A DNA stretch of 12,616 bases from Pseudomonadota bacterium. Lineage in GTDB: Bacteria; Desulfobacterota; Desulfovibrionia; Desulfovibrionales; Desulfovibrionaceae. Shown here one piece after another: positions 1 to 7,387 of the stretch (position 1 is the first letter of the stretch; each line of letters starts with the position of its first letter). Made by a program: the position numbers and the translations under genes. Below the pieces are notes generated by a model. The model was not told the origin of the DNA. It saw only the letters and a program-made list of their open reading frames with translations, and ran no database searches. The stretch covers positions 1-12,616 of the forward strand of contig JAEXGX010000041.1 of NCBI GenBank assembly GCA_023450535.1, given 5' to 3'.

Positions 1-2138
1 ATGAGACAGAGGTTTCAAAAACTTCGCCGGAAAGTCCGGCAACATCAGATTCCAGTTCCCTTTCAGACACGAAGATCCCGGAGCAGGATGCAAAAAATAC
101 ACCCGCTACTCAGCCTGCACCTATTTATGTCGACGAGCAGGGCAACCCTGTGCCTCCCCCTCCTGATATCCCGACACTGTTAAAGGACGTCAGCACAAAA
201 ATGGAGCGAGGTGACTACGCCGGAGCCTTGCCGGATCTGGAAACGCTGAAGCAGGCGGATCTTGCCTTCGAGGCGCGGGAAGAAGTGCTCTATAGCTATA
301 TGAAAGCGCTGTATGAAAAATATCATCCGAATTTTGGAGAACATGCCGAGGAAATCATTGATGCCGCCAACGCGGCGATGAATTTCAACCTTGATTCTTA
401 CCGGGTTCCGGAGGCGTTGAGTACGCTGGCCTCAATTAATATTGGTGTGGGCAATATTGAGGATGCGAAAGGTTACGTTTATCTGATGCGCCGTAAGTAT
501 CACGGCAACCCGCAGGTTCCCAGTTCACTGCTCAATCTGGGGAAGGAATATCTGCGTCGTCAGGATTACGCCGAAGCGTCCATTGCTTTCACGCAAATTC
601 TCGAAGAATACCCCGACAGCAAAAATGCCAAGGACGCCGGTCTGATGCAGGTGCACTCATTGTATAGGCAGGGGCACTACGATCGGGCATTGACCCTCAT
701 TGAATTCGTTGACCGGCGCTGGCCGCGCATTTACCTTGAAGATGAGCAATATCTTCCCGTCTCGGCTGATGTGCAAATGCGCCAGGGCAAATATGACGAT
801 GCATTGGAAACCTATTGGAAACAGTATAACCTTCATCCTTCTGATTCTACCTCTCCAGGTGTGTTGATGCACATTGGCGAACTTTATTACCAGACCAAAC
901 GCCCTCTTCCTGCCGGCAAGGCGTTGGAAGAACTCGTCCGGGCTTTTCCGACAAGTCCTGAAGCTCCGCGCGCACTTCTTTTGCTGGGAGAAAACGGCAT
1001 CAATGAAGGCAATCCGGATCTGGATGAACTGCTGGCTATTTTTGACCGTCCCAACCCCCGGATTCCAAGCATATTCTATCAGCGCATCACTCGTGATTAC
1101 CCCACAGCCCCCGAAGCCGTCCCCGCCCGCTTGCGCACCATCGCCTGGCAGTACTGGAACAAGGAATATGTTCCGGCCATGGACGCCGCGCGTAGCTTTA
1201 TGATCGATTACGAAGACAAGCCCGAATCGTTACGCGCACAAGATATTCTGTTGCGAGCTTTCGCAGTGGAACTCGCCAACGCCCTTTCCGAAGAGAATTA
1301 CGAGCGGGTTCTGGCACTCTGGGAACGTTACCCGCAAGTCCAGCCTTACTACCAACCCTTGGAGCCGGAACTGCGGGTCGCCCTGGCACGGGCCCAGCTC
1401 AACCGTGGCAATGAAGCAGCCGGACTTGAGCTCGTGGCCCCCTTCCTTGAGACGCACGAAAACCCCGATTATGGGCTGTACGCCTATAATTTATACCTTT
1501 CGTCCTACCTGCGTGCACAGAACTGGGATGGCATCCTTACACTTGGCGACAAGGTTCGGGACTGGAACTTGCCGATCGAGGCTCGCCACCAGCTTGATTA
1601 CGCCATGGCGCTTTCGGCAGAAAACCTGAATTTGCCCGGTCGCGCCCTCCCACTGTGGAAAACACTGGCGCCTTTGCATGGTATCCCCCTGTATCAACGA
1701 GCCTATGCGAATTACTTTCTTGCCCGGGATGCGGAACGGCGCCAAGATTTACGCGACGCATATCAGTATAACCTTGATACGTTGGGTATGTTCACACAAT
1801 TGCAGGATGAACAATCTCCTTACGCAGACTCCGAACGTATTCGAGAATCCATCGCTGCGCTCATGGATGTGACGGAAATCGCGGGCCGTTATGCTGAAGC
1901 GCTGGACTGGGCCGCGAAATATGCGGCCTTTGTTCCCGCCACATCTCCGGATTACGCCGGACTACGCTTTCGGGAAGCCCGGCTGCACCGAAAAATGGGA
2001 GATACCGCACGTTGGAGAGCTATCCTCCAGGGAATTGTGGACACTGAACCCGATTCGGTCTTCGGCAAGATGGCCGCATCCGAACTGCATACCTCCAACG
2101 TGGCTCGCGATCTGAGCCGTTTTACCGAGAAGAACTGA
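1..2138 (+). CDS. Tetratricopeptide-repeat protein, 5' end outside window
   Basis: The reading frame is open from base 3 and crosses the left window edge, so this is the C-terminal part (about 711 residues visible) of a longer protein. A GTG at 150 lies inside the frame but has no ribosome site and is unlikely to be the start. The first 50 or so visible residues are rich in Ser, Thr, Pro, Asp and Glu and look like a flexible linker. The rest is almost entirely helical, with repeated TPR-like units. Clear ones are the stretches with LLNLGKEYLRRQDYAEAS (bases about 525-590), the unit with RQGHYDRAL and the unit with RQGKYDDALETY, each followed by a Pro-containing turn. TPR arrays act as protein-binding scaffolds, and in such long proteins they are often envelope-associated. 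No catalytic motif is visible and the partner is unknown. Its stop overlaps the pth start by one base, so the two are probably co-translated. The TPR call is firm; the function is open. Confidence 0.85.
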   Translation, partial: ETEVSKTSPESPATSDSSSLSDTKIPEQDAKNTPATQPAPIYVDEQGNPVPPPPDIPTLLKDVSTKMERGDYAGALPDLETLKQADLAFEAREEVLYSYMKALYEKYHPNFGEHAEEIIDAANAAMNFNLDSYRVPEALSTLASINIGVGNIEDAKGYVYLMRRKYHGNPQVPSSLLNLGKEYLRRQDYAEASIAFTQILEEYPDSKNAKDAGLMQVHSLYRQGHYDRALTLIEFVDRRWPRIYLEDEQYLPVSADVQMRQGKYDDALETYWKQYNLHPSDSTSPGVLMHIGELYYQTKRPLPAGKALEELVRAFPTSPEAPRALLLLGENGINEGNPDLDELLAIFDRPNPRIPSIFYQRITRDYPTAPEAVPARLRTIAWQYWNKEYVPAMDAARSFMIDYEDKPESLRAQDILLRAFAVELANALSEENYERVLALWERYPQVQPYYQPLEPELRVALARAQLNRGNEAAGLELVAPFLETHENPDYGLYAYNLYLSSYLRAQNWDGILTLGDKVRDWNLPIEARHQLDYAMALSAENLNLPGRALPLWKTLAPLHGIPLYQRAYANYFLARDAERRQDLRDAYQYNLDTLGMFTQLQDEQSPYADSERIRESIAALMDVTEIAGRYAEALDWAAKYAAFVPATSPDYAGLRFREARLHRKMGDTARWRAILQGIVDTEPDSVFGKMAASELHTSNVARDLSRFTEKN

Positions 2139-2779
2139 TGGATTTCAATGGACTTTTGGTAGGTTTGGGCAATCCCGGAGCCCAGTACCAGGGCACACGG
2201 CATAATATGGGATTTATGGCGCTTGAAGCCTTGCTTGAAGAGCTTCCCCATTTGGCAGGGGCTTCTGTGGAACCGCTCTCCGGCGTCAAATTTCAATGTC
2301 GGCTGTGGCGCTGTTTTCTGCCGGGCAGTACGGTACCCTGGCTTGCGGCCATGCCGCAAACCTTTATGAACCTCAGCGGCGATAGCGTTCAACCACTTAT
2401 GGCTTGGTATAAACTTTCTCCCCAAAAATTGCTCGTCATTCACGATGAACTGGATCTCGAGCCTGGCCGCATCAAACTGAAAAGTGGAGGAGGAATCGCC
2501 GGACATAATGGATTGAAATCTATCGTGCAGCGCCTGGGCACACAGGATTTTTACCGGTTGCGCATCGGCGTGGGGCGTCCGCCCGACAAGGACAATGTCA
2601 TCTCCTGGGTACTAGGACGTTTCCCCTCTGCCGAAAAGGCCCTGGCGGAAGCATCACTGAAAGAAGCTACTGAGGCTGTCCTCTGTTTTGCCGCCCAGGG
2701 GCCGACAAAGGCTGCTAACCAATATAACGGCAAGAAATCACCTGTTTTTAGCGAAACTTTCACACGAGATAAAAACTAA
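2138..2779 (+). CDS. pth: Peptidyl-tRNA hydrolase
   Basis: This cytoplasmic enzyme cleaves the ester bond between peptide and tRNA in peptidyl-tRNAs that drop off the ribosome, recycling the tRNA. The 213-residue product is near the usual family length (about 190-210). It starts with the family signature GLGNPGAQYQGTRHNMG. N12 and the catalytic-type H22 are followed by QTFMNLSG with N78, HDELD with D103, and GGIAGHNGLKS with N124, matching the known active-site set Asn/His/Asn/Asp/Asn. LRIGVGRPP lies near residues 141-149. The start ATG shares its A with the preceding TGA (TGATG), so translation is probably coupled to the upstream TPR gene. A GAGAAG tract just upstream can serve as ribosome site. 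The last 15 or so residues are a poorly conserved tail. Confidence 0.97.
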   Translation: MDFNGLLVGLGNPGAQYQGTRHNMGFMALEALLEELPHLAGASVEPLSGVKFQCRLWRCFLPGSTVPWLAAMPQTFMNLSGDSVQPLMAWYKLSPQKLLVIHDELDLEPGRIKLKSGGGIAGHNGLKSIVQRLGTQDFYRLRIGVGRPPDKDNVISWVLGRFPSAEKALAEASLKEATEAVLCFAAQGPTKAANQYNGKKSPVFSETFTRDKN

Positions 2780-2789
2780 CTTCTCGTGT
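2762..2789 (+). terminator. Hairpin across the pth stop codon, weak terminator candidate
   Basis: ACACGAGA (2762-2769) and TCTCGTGT (2782-2789) form a perfect 8-bp stem with a 12-nt loop that contains the pth stop TAA (2777-2779). No T-run follows directly; a short ATTTTT comes about 20 nt later. It may terminate weakly or protect the 3' end of the pth message. Confidence 0.35.
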
Positions 2790-3147
2790 TCCTGTAAAAA
2801 TATGCAACTATTTTTGTGAATACTTCGAGCAAAATGGCTTGGCTGTGAGGAACTCCTCTTGCCATACTGAAAAACTTCGAGTATAAACAAAAAGTCGTCT
2901 CTGACAGTTCCACCAAAGCTTCCTTCATGGCCTGAATGTCCCCCTCCTTTTGGGAAGGGGAATCCGTATGGTTCTTATTTCGCCTATGACGGAGTCAGTT
3001 GCCGGATGGAGCCTACTGTGGATTGAAGTATTCTTTATATTTGCGTTCTCCAAAGCGCACCTTCGGCGATTTCCTGCGGCCTGTCATACGCGTTGAGCGT
3101 GTCGCATTCCCGCGCCCCCCTTCTCCGGTTCAAACACGGTGGTACCT
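2780..3147 (+). other. 368-base intergenic region and probable rho leader
   Basis: No convincing gene lies between pth and rho. The short open frames here lack ribosome sites and family signals. The region holds the promoter candidate at 2859-2887, a direct repeat ACTTCGAG (2822-2829 and 2874-2881), and an imperfect hairpin near 2939-2960 (TCCCCCTCC against GGAAGGGGA, one mismatch). It ends with the rho ribosome site. A transcript from the candidate promoter would have an untranslated leader of about 250 nt. Long leaders are known for rho in enterobacteria, where Rho represses its own synthesis. A similar role here is only an inference. Confidence 0.5.
2859..2887 (+). promoter_or_regulatory. 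Sigma-70 type promoter candidate for rho
   Basis: TTGCCA (2859-2864) and TATAAA (2882-2887) are separated by exactly 17 nt. Each box is close to the TTGACA/TATAAT consensus (4/6 and 5/6). It lies in the intergenic region and points towards rho, so the pth and rho units are probably transcribed separately. Transcription would start near 2894. Confidence 0.5.
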
Positions 3148-4473
3148 ATGCCCATTCAGCGGAAAAGAAAGTCACCCGCAAATCCTGCCGATGCGCCTGC
3201 CGCTGGCGCGCCCGAAAGCATCCTCAATCTGACAGATCTCAAGACCCGAAGTATGCCAGATCTGATGGAGCTTGCTGAACAATACCAGGTTGAAACCGCC
3301 AGTTCCCTGCGTAAGCAGGAACTTATTTTTGCCATTCTGCAGGCTTGCGCTTCTCAAAATGGGGCTATTCACAGCGATGGCGTGCTGGAAATCCTCCCCG
3401 ATGGGTACGGTTTTCTCCGATCTCCGCTCAGCAGTTATATGCCCGGCCCTGATGACGTGTATGTTTCTCCGTCCCAGATCCGCCGTTACCACCTGCGCAA
3501 AGGGGATTGCGTTTCAGGACAGGTTCGCCCTCCTCGAGAGGGTGAACGTTATTTCGCTCTGGTTCGGGTCAATGAAATTGGCTTTGAAGACCCGGAATTG
3601 GCTCGTCATCTGGTACTTTTTGACAACCTTACCCCCATTTATCCCGATCAGCAGATGTGCATGGAGACCGACTCCAAGAATATGGCATCGCGCATCATAG
3701 ATCTTATGGCTCCCATCGGGCGCGGCCAACGCGCGCTTATCGTCGCACCGCCCCGCACGGGTAAAACCGTCCTGCTCCAGACCATTGCCAATGCCATCAG
3801 CGCCAATTACCCGGAAGTCTATTTGATCGTTTTGCTCATTGATGAACGCCCGGAAGAAGTGACTGACATGGAGCGCACGGTAAAAAATGCTGAAGTAATC
3901 AGCTCAACCTTCGACGAACCGCCCCACCGCCATGTCCAGGTTTGTGAAATGGTGCTGGAAAAGGCTAAACGCCTGGTGGAACGCAAGCGCGATGTAGTCA
4001 TTATCCTCGATTCAATCACGCGCCTTGGGCGAGCTTACAACGCAGTGACTCCGTCTTCCGGACGAGTGCTTTCCGGTGGCTTGGACGCCAATGCCCTTCA
4101 GCGGCCCAAGCGCTTTTTCGGCGCTGCCCGTAACATTGAAGGCGGCGGCAGTCTGACTATTATCGCTTCAGCCCTTATCGACACCAACTCCCGTATGGAC
4201 GAGGTGATTTTCGAAGAATTCAAGGGAACCGGCAACATGGAGATCTACCTGGATCGCCATCTTTCTGAAAAACGCGTCTTTCCCGCCATTGACATTAATC
4301 GGACCGGAACACGCAAGGAAGATTTGCTGCTTCCTGATGATGTCCTCAACAGAGTGTGGATACTTCGCAAGATCCTGGCTCCCATGTCGCCCATCGACAG
4401 CATGGAATTCCTGCTTGACAAGATGCGCGGTTCAAAAAGCAATAAAGATTTTCTGAATGGTATGAGCAAATAG
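3148..4473 (+). CDS. rho: Transcription termination factor Rho
   Basis: Rho is a hexameric RNA-dependent ATPase and helicase that binds C-rich nascent RNA and dissociates transcription complexes. I choose ATG 3148 (441 residues) over GTG 3139 because GGTGG at 3139-3143 is a fair Shine-Dalgarno sequence for the ATG, while little precedes the GTG. From the N-terminus come a short basic, Ala/Pro-rich tail, the SAP-like Rho_N helices (about residues 28-66), the cold-shock RNA-binding domain (about 76-150, with ILPDGYGFLR), and the RecA-like ATPase. The ATPase holds Walker A APPRTGKT (200-207), Walker B VVIILDSITRLGRAYN (about 283-298), the secondary RNA-binding loop SGRVLSGGLDANA, and the C-terminal motif NRTGTRKEDLLL. 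Length and domain order are standard, and no long N-terminal insertion of the actinobacterial type is present. The next gene starts 2 nt after the stop, so rho heads an operon of at least two genes. Confidence 0.97.
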   Translation: MPIQRKRKSPANPADAPAAGAPESILNLTDLKTRSMPDLMELAEQYQVETASSLRKQELIFAILQACASQNGAIHSDGVLEILPDGYGFLRSPLSSYMPGPDDVYVSPSQIRRYHLRKGDCVSGQVRPPREGERYFALVRVNEIGFEDPELARHLVLFDNLTPIYPDQQMCMETDSKNMASRIIDLMAPIGRGQRALIVAPPRTGKTVLLQTIANAISANYPEVYLIVLLIDERPEEVTDMERTVKNAEVISSTFDEPPHRHVQVCEMVLEKAKRLVERKRDVVIILDSITRLGRAYNAVTPSSGRVLSGGLDANALQRPKRFFGAARNIEGGGSLTIIASALIDTNSRMDEVIFEEFKGTGNMEIYLDRHLSEKRVFPAIDINRTGTRKEDLLLPDDVLNRVWILRKILAPMSPIDSMEFLLDKMRGSKSNKDFLNGMSK

Positions 4474-4475
4474 GT

Positions 4476-5537
4476 ATGGGCTTTCAAATGCCGCGCTTCC
4501 TGAAGTTTCCTGAAAGCCGTAAAGGACGTGTTCTTCTGGGAGCCGTCCTTTTACTCGTTTTCGCCTCTCTTGCCACGGGAGGCTATTTCTGGAAGCGCCA
4601 TACCGACTACCTGAAATCCCCTGCCTACGCAGTGGAACAATTGAATGAAGCGATCCTGACCAAAAACGAGAAACTTTTTACAACAGTATTTACCCCCGAT
4701 GTCAGTGAAGATTTCGTGTTGAAATTGACAGAGATCATTCCTGGTGATTTCCGGTCGCAACAGGATCCACATACCCTTGCTCTGCAAATGCGCGCTCTTC
4801 TGAGCGCTCTTTTGCTCGACGCTCCTGCTCCCGATTTCACCAAGGCCTGCATCCTGCCGATTTTGCCGGAAGATTTTTTCCGCCAGTTGGAGAGAAAGCC
4901 ATTTTCCCTTCAAAAAGCAAATGCGCAATTGGCTGTAGCGGAGAGCAGTTTTCTGCACCCATCCGGCAAGAAAGAATTCAAACTCAGCCTTGCGCTCGGA
5001 CGCTCGGGCGACCGCTGGAACGTGGTGGGAATTCTCAATGCCCGGGAGCTTCTGTCTGCCTATCTTGCCGCACTGAAGGAAGAACAACAAAGGCTTGACC
5101 GTTTGCTTGAAGACGAGCAGACGCGGCATCTTCGCCAAATGGCATATTATCTTCCTGATGCCGTATGTATAGCCGGTCCCATGCGAATCAGTGGCGGACA
5201 TCCTGTTCTGGTTCTGAACTTGACCAGCGCGCCCAATCCCGGCCCGGAAATTATGGAAGGCTGGGGGCTGGAATTTCCCTTGACCGACAATTTCGGAACC
5301 ATTTTGGCTTGCCCTCGCCTGAGCGAAAGCGGTAAACTGCTACAGGGCAATGAATTGCGCAGATCCTGGACAATGGATCTGGAAGAGAAGGACTTCCTCC
5401 GTCTCAGCGCAGCGGGAAAGCTCCATTGCCGGGTTGTTCCTCTCTATGTGCTGCTTGACGACGGAACCATGTATTCCAGCGATCCGCGCTGGCTCAAGCG
5501 AGCCGGGCAAAAGGTAACGCCGCCGATACACCCATAA
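4476..5537 (+). CDS. Unassigned single-pass membrane protein next to rho
   Basis: I do not recognise this 353-residue protein by name. A basic N-terminus (KGR) is followed by one hydrophobic segment at about residues 19-38, which fits a signal anchor with the rest outside the cytoplasm. Just after it, SPAYAVEQLNEAILTKNEK and the following residues resemble the start of small helical modules such as DUF2939 (helix, acidic turn, helix). That is a weak resemblance, not an assignment. Residues about 195-225 are charged and helical (LKEEQQRLDRLLEDEQ), possibly a short coiled coil. The C-terminal 120 residues look beta-rich. It starts 2 nt after the rho stop, so translational coupling is likely. 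A second in-frame ATG at 4488 (MPRFLKF) is equally plausible; neither has a strong ribosome site. Codon use resembles its neighbours. Function unknown. Confidence 0.8.
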   Translation: MGFQMPRFLKFPESRKGRVLLGAVLLLVFASLATGGYFWKRHTDYLKSPAYAVEQLNEAILTKNEKLFTTVFTPDVSEDFVLKLTEIIPGDFRSQQDPHTLALQMRALLSALLLDAPAPDFTKACILPILPEDFFRQLERKPFSLQKANAQLAVAESSFLHPSGKKEFKLSLALGRSGDRWNVVGILNARELLSAYLAALKEEQQRLDRLLEDEQTRHLRQMAYYLPDAVCIAGPMRISGGHPVLVLNLTSAPNPGPEIMEGWGLEFPLTDNFGTILACPRLSESGKLLQGNELRRSWTMDLEEKDFLRLSAAGKLHCRVVPLYVLLDDGTMYSSDPRWLKRAGQKVTPPIHP

Positions 5538-5596
5538 AAGGCTTTTCTTCCCGCCGTCACTGTGGCAACATACTCGCGTATCATCTTCAACATAAC

Positions 5597-5605
5597 GAGG
5601 AGAGG
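5597..5605 (+). promoter_or_regulatory. Strong ribosome binding site of pgl
   Basis: GAGGAGAGG at 5597-5605 precedes ATG 5609. The AGGAG core sits 6 nt upstream, which fixes the pgl start and suggests it is translated independently of the upstream membrane-protein gene. Confidence 0.7.
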
Positions 5606-5608
5606 CGC

Positions 5609-6349
5609 ATGTCACGCAGCCGTTCCATCCATCTGACTTTGCATATTCATAAAGATCCCGCCGCCATGGCGGAACGAGCCGCTCATTATCTGGCCGCTTG
5701 CTGTGAAGAAGCCATTTCTCAGCGCGGCGTTTTTACTCTTGCTCTTTCCGGAGGCAAAACTCCGCTCCCCCTGTTCCGGCTCCTTGCCGGAGCGGACTGG
5801 GCGGAACGTCTGCCTTGGGAAAAAATCGTACTCTACTGGGGTGACGAACGTTGTGTCGGTCCCGACGATCCTGACAGTAACTATGGCATGGCCCGGCACG
5901 AACTGCTTTCACATGTCCCCGTCACCTGGTACTACCGGATGAAGGGCGAGGACGATCCCGTTCACGCCGCTTTGGCTTATGAAAACATGCTTAAGGAACA
6001 TTTTCGCCTTGCCCCCGGTGAATTCCCCCGTTTTGATTGCATTCTTCTCGGCTTGGGGGAAGATGGGCATACTGCGTCGCTTTTCCCTGGTGAACAAGGA
6101 ATCAAGGAAAAGGAACGCATTGTGATCGACCAGTATGTGCGCAGTCGCAATGCCGATCGCCTTACCCTGACGCTCCCGGTGCTGAATAATGCACGCTGCT
6201 GTATGTTTATGGTGACGGGCAAAGAAAAACATGGAGTACTCAGTCAGGCCCTCAATTTGTTGGCAGAACCGAAGCTCCCTGCTCAGTTTGTGCGCCCGCG
6301 TCTTGGCGACCTGGTATGGATCGTGGATGAAGGGGCCGCCCTCGGCTAA
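5609..6349 (+). CDS. pgl: 6-phosphogluconolactonase
   Basis: This enzyme hydrolyses 6-phospho-D-glucono-1,5-lactone to 6-phosphogluconate, the second step of the oxidative pentose phosphate pathway, in the cytoplasm. The 246-residue protein has the usual length and the NagB/DevB-type fold signatures. SGGKTP (47-52) is the phosphate-binding loop near the N-terminus. WGDER (77-81) and the DPDSNYGMAR region (87-96) follow. LGLGEDGHTASLFPG (147-161) carries the conserved His of the DGH motif. VTGKEK (202-207) and RLGDLVWIVDEGAA near the end complete the set. These motifs separate it from glucosamine-6-phosphate deaminase, which has a different active-site loop. No glucose-6-phosphate dehydrogenase gene is visible nearby. 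It lies 71 nt after the membrane-protein gene with a strong ribosome site. Confidence 0.95.
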   Translation: MSRSRSIHLTLHIHKDPAAMAERAAHYLAACCEEAISQRGVFTLALSGGKTPLPLFRLLAGADWAERLPWEKIVLYWGDERCVGPDDPDSNYGMARHELLSHVPVTWYYRMKGEDDPVHAALAYENMLKEHFRLAPGEFPRFDCILLGLGEDGHTASLFPGEQGIKEKERIVIDQYVRSRNADRLTLTLPVLNNARCCMFMVTGKEKHGVLSQALNLLAEPKLPAQFVRPRLGDLVWIVDEGAALG

Positions 6350-6596
6350 AGCTTTTCAAAGTTGAAATACCTTGCGGAATCGAGTGAAACGAGGTTCATC
6401 TCTGCTCGCAACTCACTTGCAGTGTTGCCACCCAGTGAGTGGTCTATAGGGTCTATAGCGCGTACAGGCATGGACAGTAGAGCAAACTCCGGCTGGGGCG
6501 TGAAACCTGCGGTCAGGATATCATGCCCGGTCATGTATAATCTCAATGTAATGCAGTTCTAAGCCGCTCGTCTTTTCCTCTTTCTTTAGCGTCACT
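6350..6596. other. Convergent intergenic region with no supported gene
   Basis: This region lies between the 3' ends of pgl (plus) and the YigZ gene (minus). Both strands have open frames of about 66 codons (6362-6562 plus; 6346-6546 minus), but neither has a good ribosome site or a recognisable family. A short tandem TCTATAG-GG-TCTATAG lies near 6443-6458. No hairpin with a T-run is obvious. Confidence 0.4.
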
Positions 6597-7256
6597 TTAC
6601 AGGGCGTTTATACAGATGGTACCATCACTGATCTGTATAAGCGCCTTCTTACAGGCATCCTGCATATCCTCAGGCAAACTCAGCGTCAGACTGACCTTTG
6701 CGGCAAAAAATTCTTCCATAATAGCTGCCTCAAAATCCGGCAAGATACGCTTGACACGGTTGAGCCGGGCATAGTCAATTTCCACTTTCAAAAAAACCGG
6801 CACAGTTTTTTCCTTGAGGGGAAGCAGCTCTAGCGCCTGTGCGACGCCGCTTTGATATGCACGTACCAGCCCGCCAGTTCCCAGTTTGATCCCGCCAAAA
6901 TAGCGAGTGGTCACTGCCACGGTTTCTCCCACCTTTCCGAACAGAAGTTGATTGAGCATGGGTTTGCCCGCCGTACCATGAGGTTCGCCATCATCACTTT
7001 GTCCTATGCACGCTGTGTCCCCTGGGGCTCCGGCCGCAAATGCCCAGCAATTGTGTGTGGCATCCGGGAATTCTTGGCGAATGCTCTCCACAAAAAATAA
7101 CGCCTCCTCACGCGACGAAGCTCTTCCTAAACTGGTGATGAAACGGCTACGTTTGATTTCCTCCTCAAAACGAAAATACATCTCTGTCGTCAAAAGTTTT
7201 TTTTCACTGCCGAGTGCAAATGGAACAAGATCAGGCACCAAGTACCGAGACGCCAT
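6597..7256 (-). CDS. YigZ / IMPACT family protein (UPF0029 plus DUF1949)
   Basis: The family includes E. coli YigZ and the N-terminal part relates to eukaryotic IMPACT, a regulator of the Gcn2 kinase pathway. The bacterial role is not settled. The 219-residue protein shows the diagnostic motifs in order: KRSRFI (36-40), ATHNCWAF (66-73), DDGEPHGTAGKPML (88-101) and TRYFGGIKLGTGGLVRAY (117-134). The C-terminal ferredoxin-like DUF1949 domain covers about 150-215. The start at 7256 is supported by an AAGGA tract 7 nt upstream on the minus strand (7264-7268). The N-terminus is about 15 residues longer than I expect for the family, so a later start such as the Met at residue 26 cannot be fully excluded. 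It is transcribed divergently from rubrerythrin. Confidence 0.93.
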   Translation of the reverse strand: MASRYLVPDLVPFALGSEKKLLTTEMYFRFEEEIKRSRFITSLGRASSREEALFFVESIRQEFPDATHNCWAFAAGAPGDTACIGQSDDGEPHGTAGKPMLNQLLFGKVGETVAVTTRYFGGIKLGTGGLVRAYQSGVAQALELLPLKEKTVPVFLKVEIDYARLNRVKRILPDFEAAIMEEFFAAKVSLTLSLPEDMQDACKKALIQISDGTICINAL

Positions 7257-7285
7257 AGGAAAATCCTTGTCGAGCCAGGTGAAAA

Positions 7286-7336
7286 ATTCTTGCCAACAAA
7301 AAAACTCTTTACAAATGCTTCTTAGCGCAGTAAATA
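7286..7336. promoter_or_regulatory. Overlapping divergent promoter candidates for rubrerythrin and yigZ
   Basis: On the plus strand TTTACA (7308-7313), 17 nt and TAAATA (7331-7336) point to the rubrerythrin gene. On the minus strand TTGTAA (7314-7309), 17 nt and AAGAAT (7291-7286) point to the YigZ gene. The two -35 boxes overlap back to back, so RNA polymerase binding in one direction could exclude the other. The -10 boxes are only partial matches. Confidence 0.3.
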
Positions 7337-7349
7337 GGAAACGTTCCTA
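7335..7349. promoter_or_regulatory. Palindrome between promoter and ribosome site of rubrerythrin
   Basis: TAGGAA-ACG-TTCCTA is an inverted repeat with perfect 6-base arms and a 3-base centre. It lies just downstream of the putative -10 box and about 25 nt before the ribosome site. The position suits a repressor operator. Rubrerythrin genes are often under peroxide or redox control (for example PerR), but I cannot match this site to a known motif. Confidence 0.4.
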
Positions 7350-7387
7350 CTTCGTAATCCCTCAGAATTTCCAAGGAGAGAAATGTT

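Noticed and set aside
1952..2506. Minus-strand open frame of 184 codons across the TPR-pth junction
   Set aside because: It lies opposite two well-supported genes, has no family signature, and is best explained as a shadow frame.
3139..3147. GTG 3139 as the rho start
   Set aside because: The GTG itself forms part of the GGTGG ribosome site of ATG 3148, and nothing comparable lies before it.
3121..3147. GGTTCAAAC before rho, resembling a tRNA T-loop
   Set aside because: There is no acceptor stem, anticodon arm or D-arm around it.
6536..6541. TATAAT in the pgl-yigZ gap as a promoter
   Set aside because: There is no -35 box at suitable spacing and no plus-strand gene downstream that it could serve.
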